Positions 27,123 through 34,887 of a stretch of 64,000 bases of DNA are shown here, in pieces. Each line of letters opens with the position of its first letter. The stretch's first letter is position 1. The DNA is from Burkholderia territorii (GTDB taxonomy: Bacteria > Pseudomonadota > Gammaproteobacteria > Burkholderiales > Burkholderiaceae). Under the pieces are notes generated by a model. That model saw nothing but the letters and a program-made list of their open reading frames with translations, ran no database searches and had not been told where the DNA came from. The DNA is taken from contig NZ_CADFEJ010000001.1 in the NCBI RefSeq assembly GCF_902833055.1, positions 186,001-250,000 on the forward strand. The letters are read 5' to 3'. A program made the position numbers and the translations under genes.

Positions 27123-27559
27123 TCGCTGCGAGCCGGCGCGCCGGCCACTGGATCGGCGCCGCGCTGCGCACGCTGCTGCGGGCTCGCGTGCAACTCGCGG
27201 CGCGCACGACGGCAGCGACCGACGCGCCCGCCGCATGGATCGCGTATGCGGACGGTGTCGCGCGGCGGTTGCAGACGGCGATCGACGGCGACGATGCGGC
27301 TGCATGCCGGCTGCGCGCGGACGTCGGCCGCTGGGCCGACCGGCTCGCGGATACCGGCGACGACCGGCTGATGCTGCCGGTGCGCGCGTGGCTCGACCGG
27401 CGCGGTCACGTGACCCGCGTGGACAGCGCGCCGGCCGGCGATCCGGCGGTCGATGCGGCGCTGCGCGACGCGCTCGTCGGCCGCGCGATCGGCACGGCGC
27501 CGCCGCACGGGATGACCCAGCCGATCGTGCTGCGCATGGCGCTGTCGCGCCTGCGCTAG
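27119..27559 (+). CDS. small TonB_C-like protein
   Basis: This 146-residue protein has a C-terminal half (about 90-143) that resembles a TonB C-terminal domain (VRAWLDRRGHVTRVDSAPAG, then VLRMALSRLR). The N-terminus is basic and helical with no obvious signal peptide, membrane helix or Pro-rich spacer, so it is not a complete TonB. A similar domain occurs in the gene at 31375 and at the end of the STN protein. It overlaps the YbjN-like gene by 4 nt and is translationally coupled. It may be an adaptor in the same complex; the location is uncertain because no export signal is visible. Confidence 0.65.
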   Translation: MIAASRRAGHWIGAALRTLLRARVQLAARTTAATDAPAAWIAYADGVARRLQTAIDGDDAAACRLRADVGRWADRLADTGDDRLMLPVRAWLDRRGHVTRVDSAPAGDPAVDAALRDALVGRAIGTAPPHGMTQPIVLRMALSRLR

Positions 27560-27645
27560 CCGATGCGGCGACGAACGTAACGACGCGTACGCCGCGCGCG
27601 CTGCGGCGTGCGCGATACGACGGCAATCGAGAGGGCAGTCGAACC

Positions 27646-28536
27646 ATGATGACGAAGATGAAGACGCTGGCGCTGATGGCCGGCGGCCTGCTGCTGGCCG
27701 CGCCGCTCGCCGCGCACGCGCAGGACGACGTGATCGCAAACGCCGCGCAGGCGTCGGTCACGCAGTCCGATATCGCGGGCCTGTTGAAGGCGGTGAGCCC
27801 CGAAGGGCGCGAGCGGCTCGCGGCCGATCCGGCGGCGCTGGACCAGATCGTGCGCTCGACGCTCGCGCAGAAGGCGGTGCTCGCCGAGGCGAAATCGAAG
27901 GGCTGGGAGAAAGACGCGCAGGTGCAGGCGGCGCTCGAGCAGGCGCGGCGCGACATCGTCGTGCGCAGCTATCTCGCGTCGGTGAGCGCGCCGCCGGCCG
28001 ACTATCCGTCGGACGCCGAGATCCAGTCGGCTTACGAGCGCAATCGCGCGGCATTCACCGTGCCGCGCGCGCTGCACGTCGCGCAGATCTACATCGCCGT
28101 GCCGCCCGATGCCGATGCCGCGACGCTCGATGCCGCGCGCAAGCAGGCGGCCGATCTCGCGAACCGCGCGCGCACCGGCGATTTCGCGGCGATTGCAAAG
28201 GCGAATTCGCAGGACAGGGCGAGCGCGGCAAACGGCGGCGATCTCGGCTTCGTGCCGGATTCGGTGATGCTGCCGGCCGTGCGGCAGGCGGCCGACGGGC
28301 TGAAACCGGGCCAGGTTTCGGCGCCTGTCCGCACGCCGTCGGGGTTCCATGTCGTGAAGCTGCTCGAGGTACGCGCGGCCGCGCCGCGCCCGCTCGCCGA
28401 CGTGAAGGAACAGGTGCGCACGATGCTGCGCGCGCAGCGCACGCAACAAAACGCGCAGGCGTATCTCGCGAAGCTGACGGCGAACGCACCGATCAACGAA
28501 GACGCGCTGAAGAAAGCGCTCGCGGCTGCCCGGTAG
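27646..28536 (+). CDS. periplasmic parvulin-type peptidyl-prolyl isomerase
   Basis: This 296-residue PpiC/SurA-like isomerase has a signal peptide (TLALMAGGLLLAAPLAAHAQ), an N-terminal helical chaperone region (about 25-125) and one parvulin rotamase domain at about 130-240 (ALHVAQIYIAVPP, NGGDLGFVPDSVMLPAVRQA, GFHVVKLLEV). It probably assists folding of exported proteins, here the TpsA exoprotein or the porins, in the periplasm. GAGAGGG precedes the ATG at 27646 by about 10 nt. I recall a PpiC-type gene at the same place in the P. aeruginosa TPS locus, which supports a conserved role. Confidence 0.88.
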   Translation: MMTKMKTLALMAGGLLLAAPLAAHAQDDVIANAAQASVTQSDIAGLLKAVSPEGRERLAADPAALDQIVRSTLAQKAVLAEAKSKGWEKDAQVQAALEQARRDIVVRSYLASVSAPPADYPSDAEIQSAYERNRAAFTVPRALHVAQIYIAVPPDADAATLDAARKQAADLANRARTGDFAAIAKANSQDRASAANGGDLGFVPDSVMLPAVRQAADGLKPGQVSAPVRTPSGFHVVKLLEVRAAAPRPLADVKEQVRTMLRAQRTQQNAQAYLAKLTANAPINEDALKKALAAAR

Positions 28537-28542
28537 GCGCCC

Positions 28543-29388
28543 ATGGCACCCGTCCGTTCGACGCCGCGCGCTCTGGCGCCCGATACGCGCACGCCGGGGC
28601 GGCGGCGCGCTGCCGCCGCACCCGATCGTCCGCGTCTGCCGAAGGCGAATCCGTGGCCGGGGCGGCCCGGCGAATGGCCGACACATTGCCCGCTTTGCTT
28701 CGGCGCGCTCGAGCCGCTGCCCGGCGCGGGCGGCCATGCGCGGCACCGCAGCGCGCGCTGTTCGGCGCAATGCGTGCTGACGACGCGGCAATACCAGCCT
28801 GACGAGCTCACGATTCGCGGCTCGCGCGACGCGCAGGTGGCGGCACGTCATCGCGCCGCGTTTGTCGTGCAATGGGCACGTCATTACGCGTTGATGCGAC
28901 ACGTGTGGCCGTCGCTGACGATCGAGCGTTTCATCGCGGTGATCGCGTGCATGGACGTCGCGGATCTCTGGTCGTACCGGATGCTGCGCGACGCCGATCT
29001 CGCGGCCGTGCTGCTCGTGCTGGCCGGCTTCCTGCGCGTGCCCGATGCGCTTGTCGGCGACGCGCCGGCCGCTGTTGCCCCCGGCGCCGCGGCGCTCGCG
29101 CCGACGGTGCGCTGGGTGCGGTTCTGGTTCGATGCGAGCGTGCGCGACGTCGGCGACCTGTGGACGGTGAGCAGCAATGCGCCGCGACTCTTTCGCGTCG
29201 ATTATCGGGAACCCGTCGTCACGCCGTATCCCACGGGCGCGCAGGTGCTGGCCTGGCAGCCGATCGACGGGATGCGCGACGCATGGGCGCGCAGCGCCGA
29301 CGCGCTCGCGCCTGCGGTGGACGCGACCGGGCGCGCCGCGTTCGAGCGCTTTCTCGCCCGGCCGAGGACGCGCGGCGCGCTTGCATGA
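28543..29388 (+). CDS. unknown protein with putative Cys/His metal site
   Basis: This 281-residue protein of unknown family begins with a basic, Pro-rich N-terminus (1-45). A Cys/His cluster follows (Cys49, Cys52, His65, His68, Cys73, Cys77) that could bind zinc. The remaining ~200 residues are mixed helical with several Trp (VRWVRFWFDASVRDVGDLW). There is no signal peptide. It lies 6 bp after the PPIase gene and is surely co-transcribed. Unlike its exported neighbours it seems cytoplasmic, so it may be a regulator or maturation factor of the locus; this is only inferred. Confidence 0.65.
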   Translation: MAPVRSTPRALAPDTRTPGRRRAAAAPDRPRLPKANPWPGRPGEWPTHCPLCFGALEPLPGAGGHARHRSARCSAQCVLTTRQYQPDELTIRGSRDAQVAARHRAAFVVQWARHYALMRHVWPSLTIERFIAVIACMDVADLWSYRMLRDADLAAVLLVLAGFLRVPDALVGDAPAAVAPGAAALAPTVRWVRFWFDASVRDVGDLWTVSSNAPRLFRVDYREPVVTPYPTGAQVLAWQPIDGMRDAWARSADALAPAVDATGRAAFERFLARPRTRGALA

Positions 29389-29437
29389 ACGGACGAGTGC
29401 ACGGACATCGGCGGGCCATGATCGAGGGGAAGCGCGG

Positions 29438-29806
29438 ATGAAGATGCGACTGGAGGTTCTGGTGACGATCGCCTGCATGCTGCCGGTTGCCGGCGCGCTT
29501 GCACAGGGCGGTCACGCGGCGGCGGACGAGCCCGGTTCGGCTACGAAGCCCGTGTGCGTCGACGCGGAAGTGGACGGCAAGCGTGCGCTGTCGTACGACT
29601 GCCTGAGCCGGCAACTGAAACCGACGGCCGATGCGCAACCGGGCGGTGCGTCGCAGACGGATTCGGAGCGGTTGTCGAAGCAGCCGTCGAATCGACTCGG
29701 CACGTTCAACCTGTCGACCGAACGGAATCGCTTCGGCTCGAACTGGGGCCGCTCGGTGACGCCGCAACGGCCCGACGCACCGGTCGCGGTGCCGCCGAAG
29801 CCATGA
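29438..29806 (+). CDS. small secreted protein of unknown function
   Basis: This 122-residue exported protein has a signal peptide (VLVTIACMLPVAGALAQ). The mature part holds two Cys (KPVCVDAEVDG and SYDCLSRQL) that could form a disulfide, and a polar, likely disordered C-terminus ending VAVPPKP. AGGGGAAG lies about 8 nt before the ATG at 29438. I recognise no family. Its place between the PPIase group and the HtrA-like gene suggests a periplasmic accessory role in the secretion locus. Confidence 0.65.
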   Translation: MKMRLEVLVTIACMLPVAGALAQGGHAAADEPGSATKPVCVDAEVDGKRALSYDCLSRQLKPTADAQPGGASQTDSERLSKQPSNRLGTFNLSTERNRFGSNWGRSVTPQRPDAPVAVPPKP

Positions 29807-29843
29807 TGGCGCCCAGCATCGGGAGCCGACGAGGAGCCGCGAC

Positions 29844-31286
29844 GTGAACACGTGCATGAACATCGGGCGCGCAGTAGCGACGCGAACGACGATGAGCGCG
29901 TTGGCCATCGCATGCGCATGCATCGCGACGACGGCCGCGACGGCCGCGACATCGGCGGCCGAGCGGCCCGCATCGGCGGCGGATCGTCCCGTAGCCTCGA
30001 GCGTCGCGCTGCCCAACTTCGCGGCGCTCGTGCGACGCGTGGGCCCGGCCGTCGTCAACATCAGCGTCACGCGCGAGGTCACGCAGATGGGTATCCAGCT
30101 GCCGCCCGGCATCGCGCCCGATCATCCGCTCGCGCCGTTTCTCGCGCGGCGCGTCATCGGCAACCGCGAGGAGGTGAGCCTCGGCTCCGGCTTCATCGTG
30201 AGCGAGGACGGCGTGATCCTGACGAACCGGAACGTGGTCGGCGATGCGGCCACCGTCGACGTGAAGCTGACCGACAAGCGGCAATTCACGGGTCGCGTGA
30301 TCGGCAGCGATCCGGTGTCCGACGTCGCGGTGATCCGCATCGACGCGCGCAGCCTGCCGGTCGTCGCGACCGGCGACCCCGCGCGCACCGAGGTCGGCGA
30401 CTGGGTGATGGCGATCGGTTCTCCTTACGGGTTCGCGAACACGGTCACGCAAGGCATCGTCAGCGCGAAGTCGCGTTCGTTGCCCGGCGAACGTGCGATT
30501 CCGTTCATCCAGACCGACGTGCCGATCAATCCCGGCAACTCGGGCGGGCCGCTGTTCGATCTCGACGGTCGCGTGATCGCGATCAACTCGATGATTTTCT
30601 CGAAGACGGGCGGTTATCAGGGGCTCGCGTTCGCGATTCCGATCGACATTGCGCTCGACGTGAAGGACCAGCTGCTGCGCACCGGCAAGGTCACGCGCGG
30701 CCGGCTCGGCGTCGCCGTGCAGGAAGTGAGCCAGGCGCTCGCGCGTTCGTTCGGTCTGCCGAACTCCGACGGTGCCCTGATCACGACGGTCGAACCCGAC
30801 GGCCCGGCCGCGCATGCGGGGTTGCGGGCAGGCGACGTCGTGCTCGCGGTCGACGGCAAACCCGTCGCCGAATCGGCGGACCTGCTCGGCGCGATCGCGG
30901 GCATGCGCGGCGGGCGGCAGGCCGACCTGCTCGTGTGGCGCGCCGGACGGGCAATGCACGTCAACGCGACGGTCGGCGCGTTCGACAGCGGGGCGGCGCC
31001 GGCCGGCGGCGCGCAAGGGCCGGCGCGATTCGGGCTTGCTCTGCGCGCCGCGACCGAGCAGGAAAGGCAGCGGCTCGGCATGAGCCAGGCGCTCGTCGTC
31101 GAACAGGCGAGCGGCCAGGCGGCGCGCGCGGGCCTTCAGCCCGGCGACATCGTGCTGTCGGTCAACGGCACGCCGGTCGCGAACATCGGTGCGCTGATGG
31201 CCGAGATCGACGCCGCGCGCGGCAACGTCGCATTGCTCGTGCAACGCGGCGGCTCGCGGTTGTATGTACCGATCGAAATCGGATGA
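29844..31286 (+). CDS. HtrA/DegP-like protein lacking the catalytic His
   Basis: This 480-residue periplasmic HtrA homologue has a signal peptide (about 1-38), a trypsin-like domain (about 60-265) and two PDZ domains (about 275-365 and 385-475). Ser233 lies in INPGNSGGPLFDL and the catalytic Asp is Asp160 in SDVAVIRI. The histidine motif, TNxHVV in DegP, reads TNRNVV (127-132), placing Asn130 where the catalytic His should be; the codon is AAC. Hydrolysis should therefore be lost or severely weakened, leaving a chaperone or binding role. It closes the export operon next to a TonB_C-like gene. The rest of the protein is well preserved, which argues against random decay. Confidence 0.88.
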   Translation: MNTCMNIGRAVATRTTMSALAIACACIATTAATAATSAAERPASAADRPVASSVALPNFAALVRRVGPAVVNISVTREVTQMGIQLPPGIAPDHPLAPFLARRVIGNREEVSLGSGFIVSEDGVILTNRNVVGDAATVDVKLTDKRQFTGRVIGSDPVSDVAVIRIDARSLPVVATGDPARTEVGDWVMAIGSPYGFANTVTQGIVSAKSRSLPGERAIPFIQTDVPINPGNSGGPLFDLDGRVIAINSMIFSKTGGYQGLAFAIPIDIALDVKDQLLRTGKVTRGRLGVAVQEVSQALARSFGLPNSDGALITTVEPDGPAAHAGLRAGDVVLAVDGKPVAESADLLGAIAGMRGGRQADLLVWRAGRAMHVNATVGAFDSGAAPAGGAQGPARFGLALRAATEQERQRLGMSQALVVEQASGQAARAGLQPGDIVLSVNGTPVANIGALMAEIDAARGNVALLVQRGGSRLYVPIEIG

Positions 31287-31374
31287 GCGGCGGGGCGAGC
31301 GGGTACGTTGCGCGACGGTGCGGCGCACATGGTTTGATCCGGCACGCGGGAACACACGGGAAACGGGAGGTGCG

Positions 31375-31830
31375 ATGGGGCGATGGCGGGAAGGGGCGGT
31401 ATCCGGGTGGCTGCGCACATGCGTTTGCGCATGCGTGCTCGCCGTGTGCGTGCCGGTTGCCGCACAGACCGCCGACGTGCCGCAGCCGTGGATCAACTAT
31501 GCGCAGCTCGTCGGGCGGCAGTTCCAGGCATGGCTCGAAGCGGACGGCGACGCGGCCGACCGGCTGCATCGGTATCTGGAGGAGCGCGTGTTGAACGCGC
31601 GTGCCGATGCGCCGCCGCCGGCGATTGTCGTGCGCGCGTGGATCGGGGCGAACGGTGCGGTGACACGTGTCGAATTCGCGTCGCTCGGCTCGGCCGATGC
31701 GGATGCGACGCTGCGTCAGTTGCTGACCGCGAGTCCGCTCGCCGAGGCACCGCCGCCGGACATGCTGCAGCCGTTGCGGGTGCGGTTGAGGTTGATGCCG
31801 AATCCGGGCGCGGCGGCCAACGCGCCCTGA
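31375..31830 (+). CDS. exported TonB_C-like protein
   Basis: This 151-residue protein has a signal peptide (CVCACVLAVCVPVAAQ). A helical N-terminal part (YAQLVGRQFQAWLEADGDAA) is followed by a TonB C-terminal-like domain at about 85-145 (VVRAWIGANGAVTRVEFASL). It is a paralogue of the product of 27119-27559 but clearly exported. It has no membrane anchor after cleavage and no Pro-rich spacer, so it cannot be an energy-transducing TonB by itself. GGGAGG lies 7-12 nt before the ATG at 31375; the frame is open further upstream without support. It lies 88 bp after the HtrA-like gene. Confidence 0.7.
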   Translation: MGRWREGAVSGWLRTCVCACVLAVCVPVAAQTADVPQPWINYAQLVGRQFQAWLEADGDAADRLHRYLEERVLNARADAPPPAIVVRAWIGANGAVTRVEFASLGSADADATLRQLLTASPLAEAPPPDMLQPLRVRLRLMPNPGAAANAP

Positions 31831-31852
31831 CGGCACGAATCGTCCGGCTCCC

Positions 31853-32029
31853 GTGACGGGCGCAGATGCCGCGCACTACGTGATCGCGGTGCCGGTCGAT
31901 GTCGTCACGTCCGTCCTGCGTGTCAACGGCATTCCGTATGAAGAAACGGATGCGCGGCAGCTCGAACCGCTGCAGCCGCATGCGGCGCGCGCGGCGACAT
32001 TGCAGGTCGGTATCCTGTGCGGGCGGTGA
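31853..32029 (+). CDS. possible 58-residue small protein
   Basis: A short frame with GTG start (MTGADAAHYVIAVPVDVVTS at the N-terminus) has the strong G/C third-position bias of real genes here and ends in TGA at 32027-32029. It lies 22 bp after the TonB_C-like gene on the same strand. It has no clear ribosome site and no recognised family. It could be the last gene of the operon, or chance coding bias. Confidence 0.35.
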   Translation: MTGADAAHYVIAVPVDVVTSVLRVNGIPYEETDARQLEPLQPHAARAATLQVGILCGR

Positions 32030-32298
32030 CGGGCGTCTTTCCGTCACACAGGCCGCCGCGCCGCTCAACCCCGTGTGTCCCACCCCACGACGTTCCGGTG
32101 GGCAGTCCTGTCTATCGCTGCTATCCTTTCGATCGCATCAAGCTATATCAACGCCGGGCGGGCCGGTCGAGCGCACCGGGCCGTCGGCCGCCCGAGCCGG
32201 ATCGTGTTGATCCGGTCCGGTCGAAAATCCATAATCGAGCATTGCGGGTCTTTTGTGAACGCTTCCATTCCGTCCATGTGCAGAGGGTCAATCCAACG

Positions 32299-33240
32299 AT
32301 GAGCGGCGCATCGAAACCACCGGCGAAGCCGGCAAGCGCGCCGCGCGCGACAGCGGACGACGCCGACCACGACGCGCCGAAGCACGGCGCGGCCGACGAC
32401 GAATCGTCCGCCGGCGGGTCGTCGTATCTGGTTCCGGGCCTCGAACGCGGGCTGCGGATCCTCGCCGAATTCTCCGCGCGCGAGCCGGTGCTCGGCGCAC
32501 CCGAGCTGTCGAAGCGCATCGGCATCCCGCGCACGACCACCTTCCGCCTGCTGCAGACGCTCGAGGCGCTCGGCTTTCTCGAGCGCGTGAACGGCGACCG
32601 CTATTTCCGGCTCGGCGTCGGCGTGCTGCGGCTCGGCTTCGAATACCTGAATTCGCTCGAACTGACCGATCTCGGTACGCCCGTGCTCGAACGGCTGCGC
32701 GACGCGACGGGCCTGTCGACGCACCTGCTGATCCGCGACCAGCGTGACGTCGTGTTCGTCGCGAAGGCGCAGAGCAACACGTCGATGTTCGGTTCGGTGA
32801 AGGTGCACGTCGGCACGCGGCTGCCCGCGCACGCGACCGTGCACGGGCACGTGCTGATGGGCGACCTCACGCGCGACGCGTTGCGTCAGCTCTATCCGGA
32901 AAAACGGCTCGAACAGTTCACCGAACGCACGCCGGGCACCGTCGACGAACTGTACGAGCGCGTGCGTCACTACGCGCGGCTCGGCTACGCGGTCAGCGAG
33001 GCCGCGTTCGAGAGCGGCATCTCGGCCGTGACCGCGCCCGTGCGCGATCATTCCGGCGCGATCGTCGCGGCGGTCACCGCGACGGTGCCGCGTTCCGAGA
33101 TCGGCGAGGCCGGAGAGAAGGAGCGGCTCGTCGAAGCAGTGTGCGGTGCGGCGGTCGATCTGTCGCAGCGCCTGAACTACCGGCCGCTCGAAAGCGATCC
33201 GACGTTCGCGCACGCGCGTCATCGGGTCGCGATGTTCTGA
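32299..33240 (+). CDS. IclR-family transcriptional regulator (copy 1)
   Basis: This 313-residue regulator has a disordered Ala/Pro/Asp-rich N-terminus of about 45 residues. A winged HTH follows (LVPGLERGLRILAEF, LSKRIGIPRTTTFRLLQTLE), then the IclR effector domain (about 125-300, STHLLIRDQRDVVFVAKAQS). The HTH is almost identical to that of the second IclR at 38880-39740, so the two probably read the same operator. It lies next to the divergent porin and oxygenase operon, whose promoters carry two identical palindromes. It likely responds to the aromatic substrate or an intermediate. The ATG at 32299 has AGAGGG 11 nt upstream. Confidence 0.88.
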   Translation: MSGASKPPAKPASAPRATADDADHDAPKHGAADDESSAGGSSYLVPGLERGLRILAEFSAREPVLGAPELSKRIGIPRTTTFRLLQTLEALGFLERVNGDRYFRLGVGVLRLGFEYLNSLELTDLGTPVLERLRDATGLSTHLLIRDQRDVVFVAKAQSNTSMFGSVKVHVGTRLPAHATVHGHVLMGDLTRDALRQLYPEKRLEQFTERTPGTVDELYERVRHYARLGYAVSEAAFESGISAVTAPVRDHSGAIVAAVTATVPRSEIGEAGEKERLVEAVCGAAVDLSQRLNYRPLESDPTFAHARHRVAMF

Positions 33241-33250
33241 TCCGTCGCGC

Positions 33251-33269
33251 AAGCCGCATCGTGCGGCTT
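33251..33269 (+). terminator. hairpin after IclR copy 1
   Basis: AAGCCGCA-TCG-TGCGGCTT forms a perfect 8-bp stem 10 bp after the IclR stop codon, followed by the T-containing sequence CATTCATTCAT rather than a strict T run. A weak intrinsic terminator between convergent genes. Confidence 0.55.
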
Positions 33270-33292
33270 CATTCATTCATCCATCGCCAATG

Positions 33293-33319
33293 AAAAAGAG
33301 CAGCCCGCAGGCTGCTCTT
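33293..33319 (-). terminator. Rho-independent terminator of the porin gene
   Basis: On the minus strand AAGAGCAGCC-TGCG-GGCTGCTCTT forms a perfect 10-bp stem followed directly by a T run, 38 bp after the porin stop codon. Confidence 0.85.
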
Positions 33320-33356
33320 GTCGTTTCGGGCCCCGAGCGGGCGCGCCCGTCGCCGC

Positions 33357-34436
33357 TCAGAACGAATGGTGGATGCCGGCCAGCACGACCACCTGGTTCG
33401 CGGTGCTCGACACACCGGCCGTGAAGAACGCGGCCTTCGCGCCGCCCGAACCATGCTCGTACAGCACGTTCGCGTACAGCTGCGTGCGCTTGGACAGCGC
33501 ATAGATGTCGCCGAGCTCGACCTGCGTCCAGCGGCGGCCGGCCAGGGTCGTGGTCGCCGCGCCGCCCGCGATCGTGTTGAACGCGCTGCTGCGGTAGTTC
33601 ACACCCGCGTCGTAGCTCTGGAACGTGTCGGAAAACCCGTTCGACTGCATCTTCACGCGCGTATAGAGGCCGTGCACGAGGAAGTCGCCGAACTGGTAGG
33701 ACGCGCCCGCGCCGATGTTCTCGACCTTGTTCGCGAGGTAGCCGTTCGCGGTGTTCTGCCCCTGGAACGACGTGATGCCCGTCTGGCCGATCAGGATCGC
33801 GCGATCGTGCTCGTTCGAGTACACGGCCGACGCCTTGAACGGCCCGTTCGCATAGTTCAGCGCGACACCGACGGACTTGCCGGTCGAGAAGTTCGTCGTG
33901 TTGCCGAGCGCCATCGTGGCCGCGGCCGAGAAGCCGGCGAAGCTCGGCGAACGGTACTTGACCGCGTTGTTGTACGGCACGTTGCCGGTCGCGGCGAGCC
34001 CGTCGATGTTGCCCGGATGGAACGCATACCAGCTCATCGCGAGATACGCGGTGCTGAGCGGATCGAGATAGTCGAACGTCAGCGGCGTCTGCCGGCCGAG
34101 CGTCAGCGTGCCGTAGCGCTCGGAGCTGAGGCCGACGAACGCCGCGCGGTTCCAGATCGTGTTCGCGGTCGCGAACTGCCCGTTGTTCGTATAGAAGCCG
34201 TTTTCGAGCTGGAAGATCGCCGACAGGCCGCCGCCGAGGTCCTCCTTGCCTTTGAGGCCCCAACGGTCGGGCTGCGTGTTGCCCTGGATCATCGCCCATT
34301 TCGCGTGACCGCCGACGTTGTTCACATACGCGACGCCGGCATCCATGCTGCCGTACAGCGTCACGCTGCTCTGCGCCCAGGCGCCCGACATCGCGCCCAT
34401 TCCGATGATTGCTGCTGCTACCGCGTGCTTGACCAT
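33357..34436 (-). CDS. Gram-negative general porin (OmpC/Opc type)
   Basis: This 359-residue trimeric-porin homologue has a signal peptide (AVAAAIIGMGAMSGAWA). The first strand SSVTLYGSMDAGVAY, the RWGLKGKEDLGGGLSAIFQL segment and the C-terminal Phe (VVLAGIHHSF) are standard for Burkholderia porins. AGGAGATC lies just before the ATG at 34436. Its promoter region carries a TGTTCC-N6-GGAACA palindrome identical in arms to one before the oxygenase operon, so it is probably co-regulated and imports the aromatic substrate across the outer membrane. A good terminator follows. Confidence 0.92.
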   Translation of the reverse strand: MVKHAVAAAIIGMGAMSGAWAQSSVTLYGSMDAGVAYVNNVGGHAKWAMIQGNTQPDRWGLKGKEDLGGGLSAIFQLENGFYTNNGQFATANTIWNRAAFVGLSSERYGTLTLGRQTPLTFDYLDPLSTAYLAMSWYAFHPGNIDGLAATGNVPYNNAVKYRSPSFAGFSAAATMALGNTTNFSTGKSVGVALNYANGPFKASAVYSNEHDRAILIGQTGITSFQGQNTANGYLANKVENIGAGASYQFGDFLVHGLYTRVKMQSNGFSDTFQSYDAGVNYRSSAFNTIAGGAATTTLAGRRWTQVELGDIYALSKRTQLYANVLYEHGSGGAKAAFFTAGVSSTANQVVVLAGIHHSF

Positions 34437-34541
34437 TTGATCTCCTGACTCTCCAAACCTGATGAAAAACGTGCCGTGGCGGCGGGCACGAGGACGGCCG
34501 GCCGTCGCGCGCTTCTTCACCACCGGGCGGGGCATCTTTTA

Positions 34542-34559
34542 TGTTCCATATAAGGAACA
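34542..34559. promoter_or_regulatory. IclR-type operator O1 (porin side)
   Basis: TGTTCC-ATATAA-GGAACA is a perfect 6+6 inverted repeat with a 6-bp spacer. It lies downstream of the predicted porin promoter (about +14 to +31 on the minus strand), a position suited to repression. The same arms and spacing recur at 34827-34844. Confidence 0.75.
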
Positions 34560-34579
34560 ACGTGCCTCTGATGGAATGG

Positions 34580-34607
34580 AGTATAGAGGTGTCGCGGGAA
34601 GTATCAA
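34580..34607 (-). promoter_or_regulatory. sigma-70-like promoter of the porin gene
   Basis: On the minus strand TTGATA (34607-34602) and TATACT (34585-34580) are separated by 16 bp. The sequence just upstream (34608-34619) is AT-rich, like an UP element. The predicted start is near 34573, just before operator O1. Confidence 0.6.
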
Positions 34608-34803
34608 AAATAAATTTATCGGGCCGGATGCGCTTGCAGACGATCCGCAACAGCGGGCCGGCAATCCTGAAAAGTGGACTTAAATCCCCGCCATAAAACG
34701 AGAAATCATGTTGGACGCGGATGACGGTGCCGGCCGTCGACCGGGCGGTCGGTGTTTTCCCTAGGACATGCAGCTTTTTGTTTTACTCGTGGAAAGTCGC
34801 TTC

Positions 34804-34844
34804 TATAATCACCATCCATAAACTGCTGTTCCGGATATGGAACA
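34804..34844 (+). promoter_or_regulatory. oxygenase operon -10 and IclR-type operator O2
   Basis: A perfect -10 TATAAT lies at 34804-34809, with a poor -35 (TTTTAC, 34781-34786) at 17 bp. Operator O2, TGTTCC-GGATAT-GGAACA, at 34827-34844 is a perfect inverted repeat with the same arms and spacing as O1. It lies about +12 to +29 from the predicted start and 43 bp before the ferredoxin start codon. The weak -35 may mean that an activator is needed. Confidence 0.7.
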
Positions 34845-34887
34845 AATCCGGAGCGAACCGAGAGTCGATCAGAAGGAAGGGTGTGAG

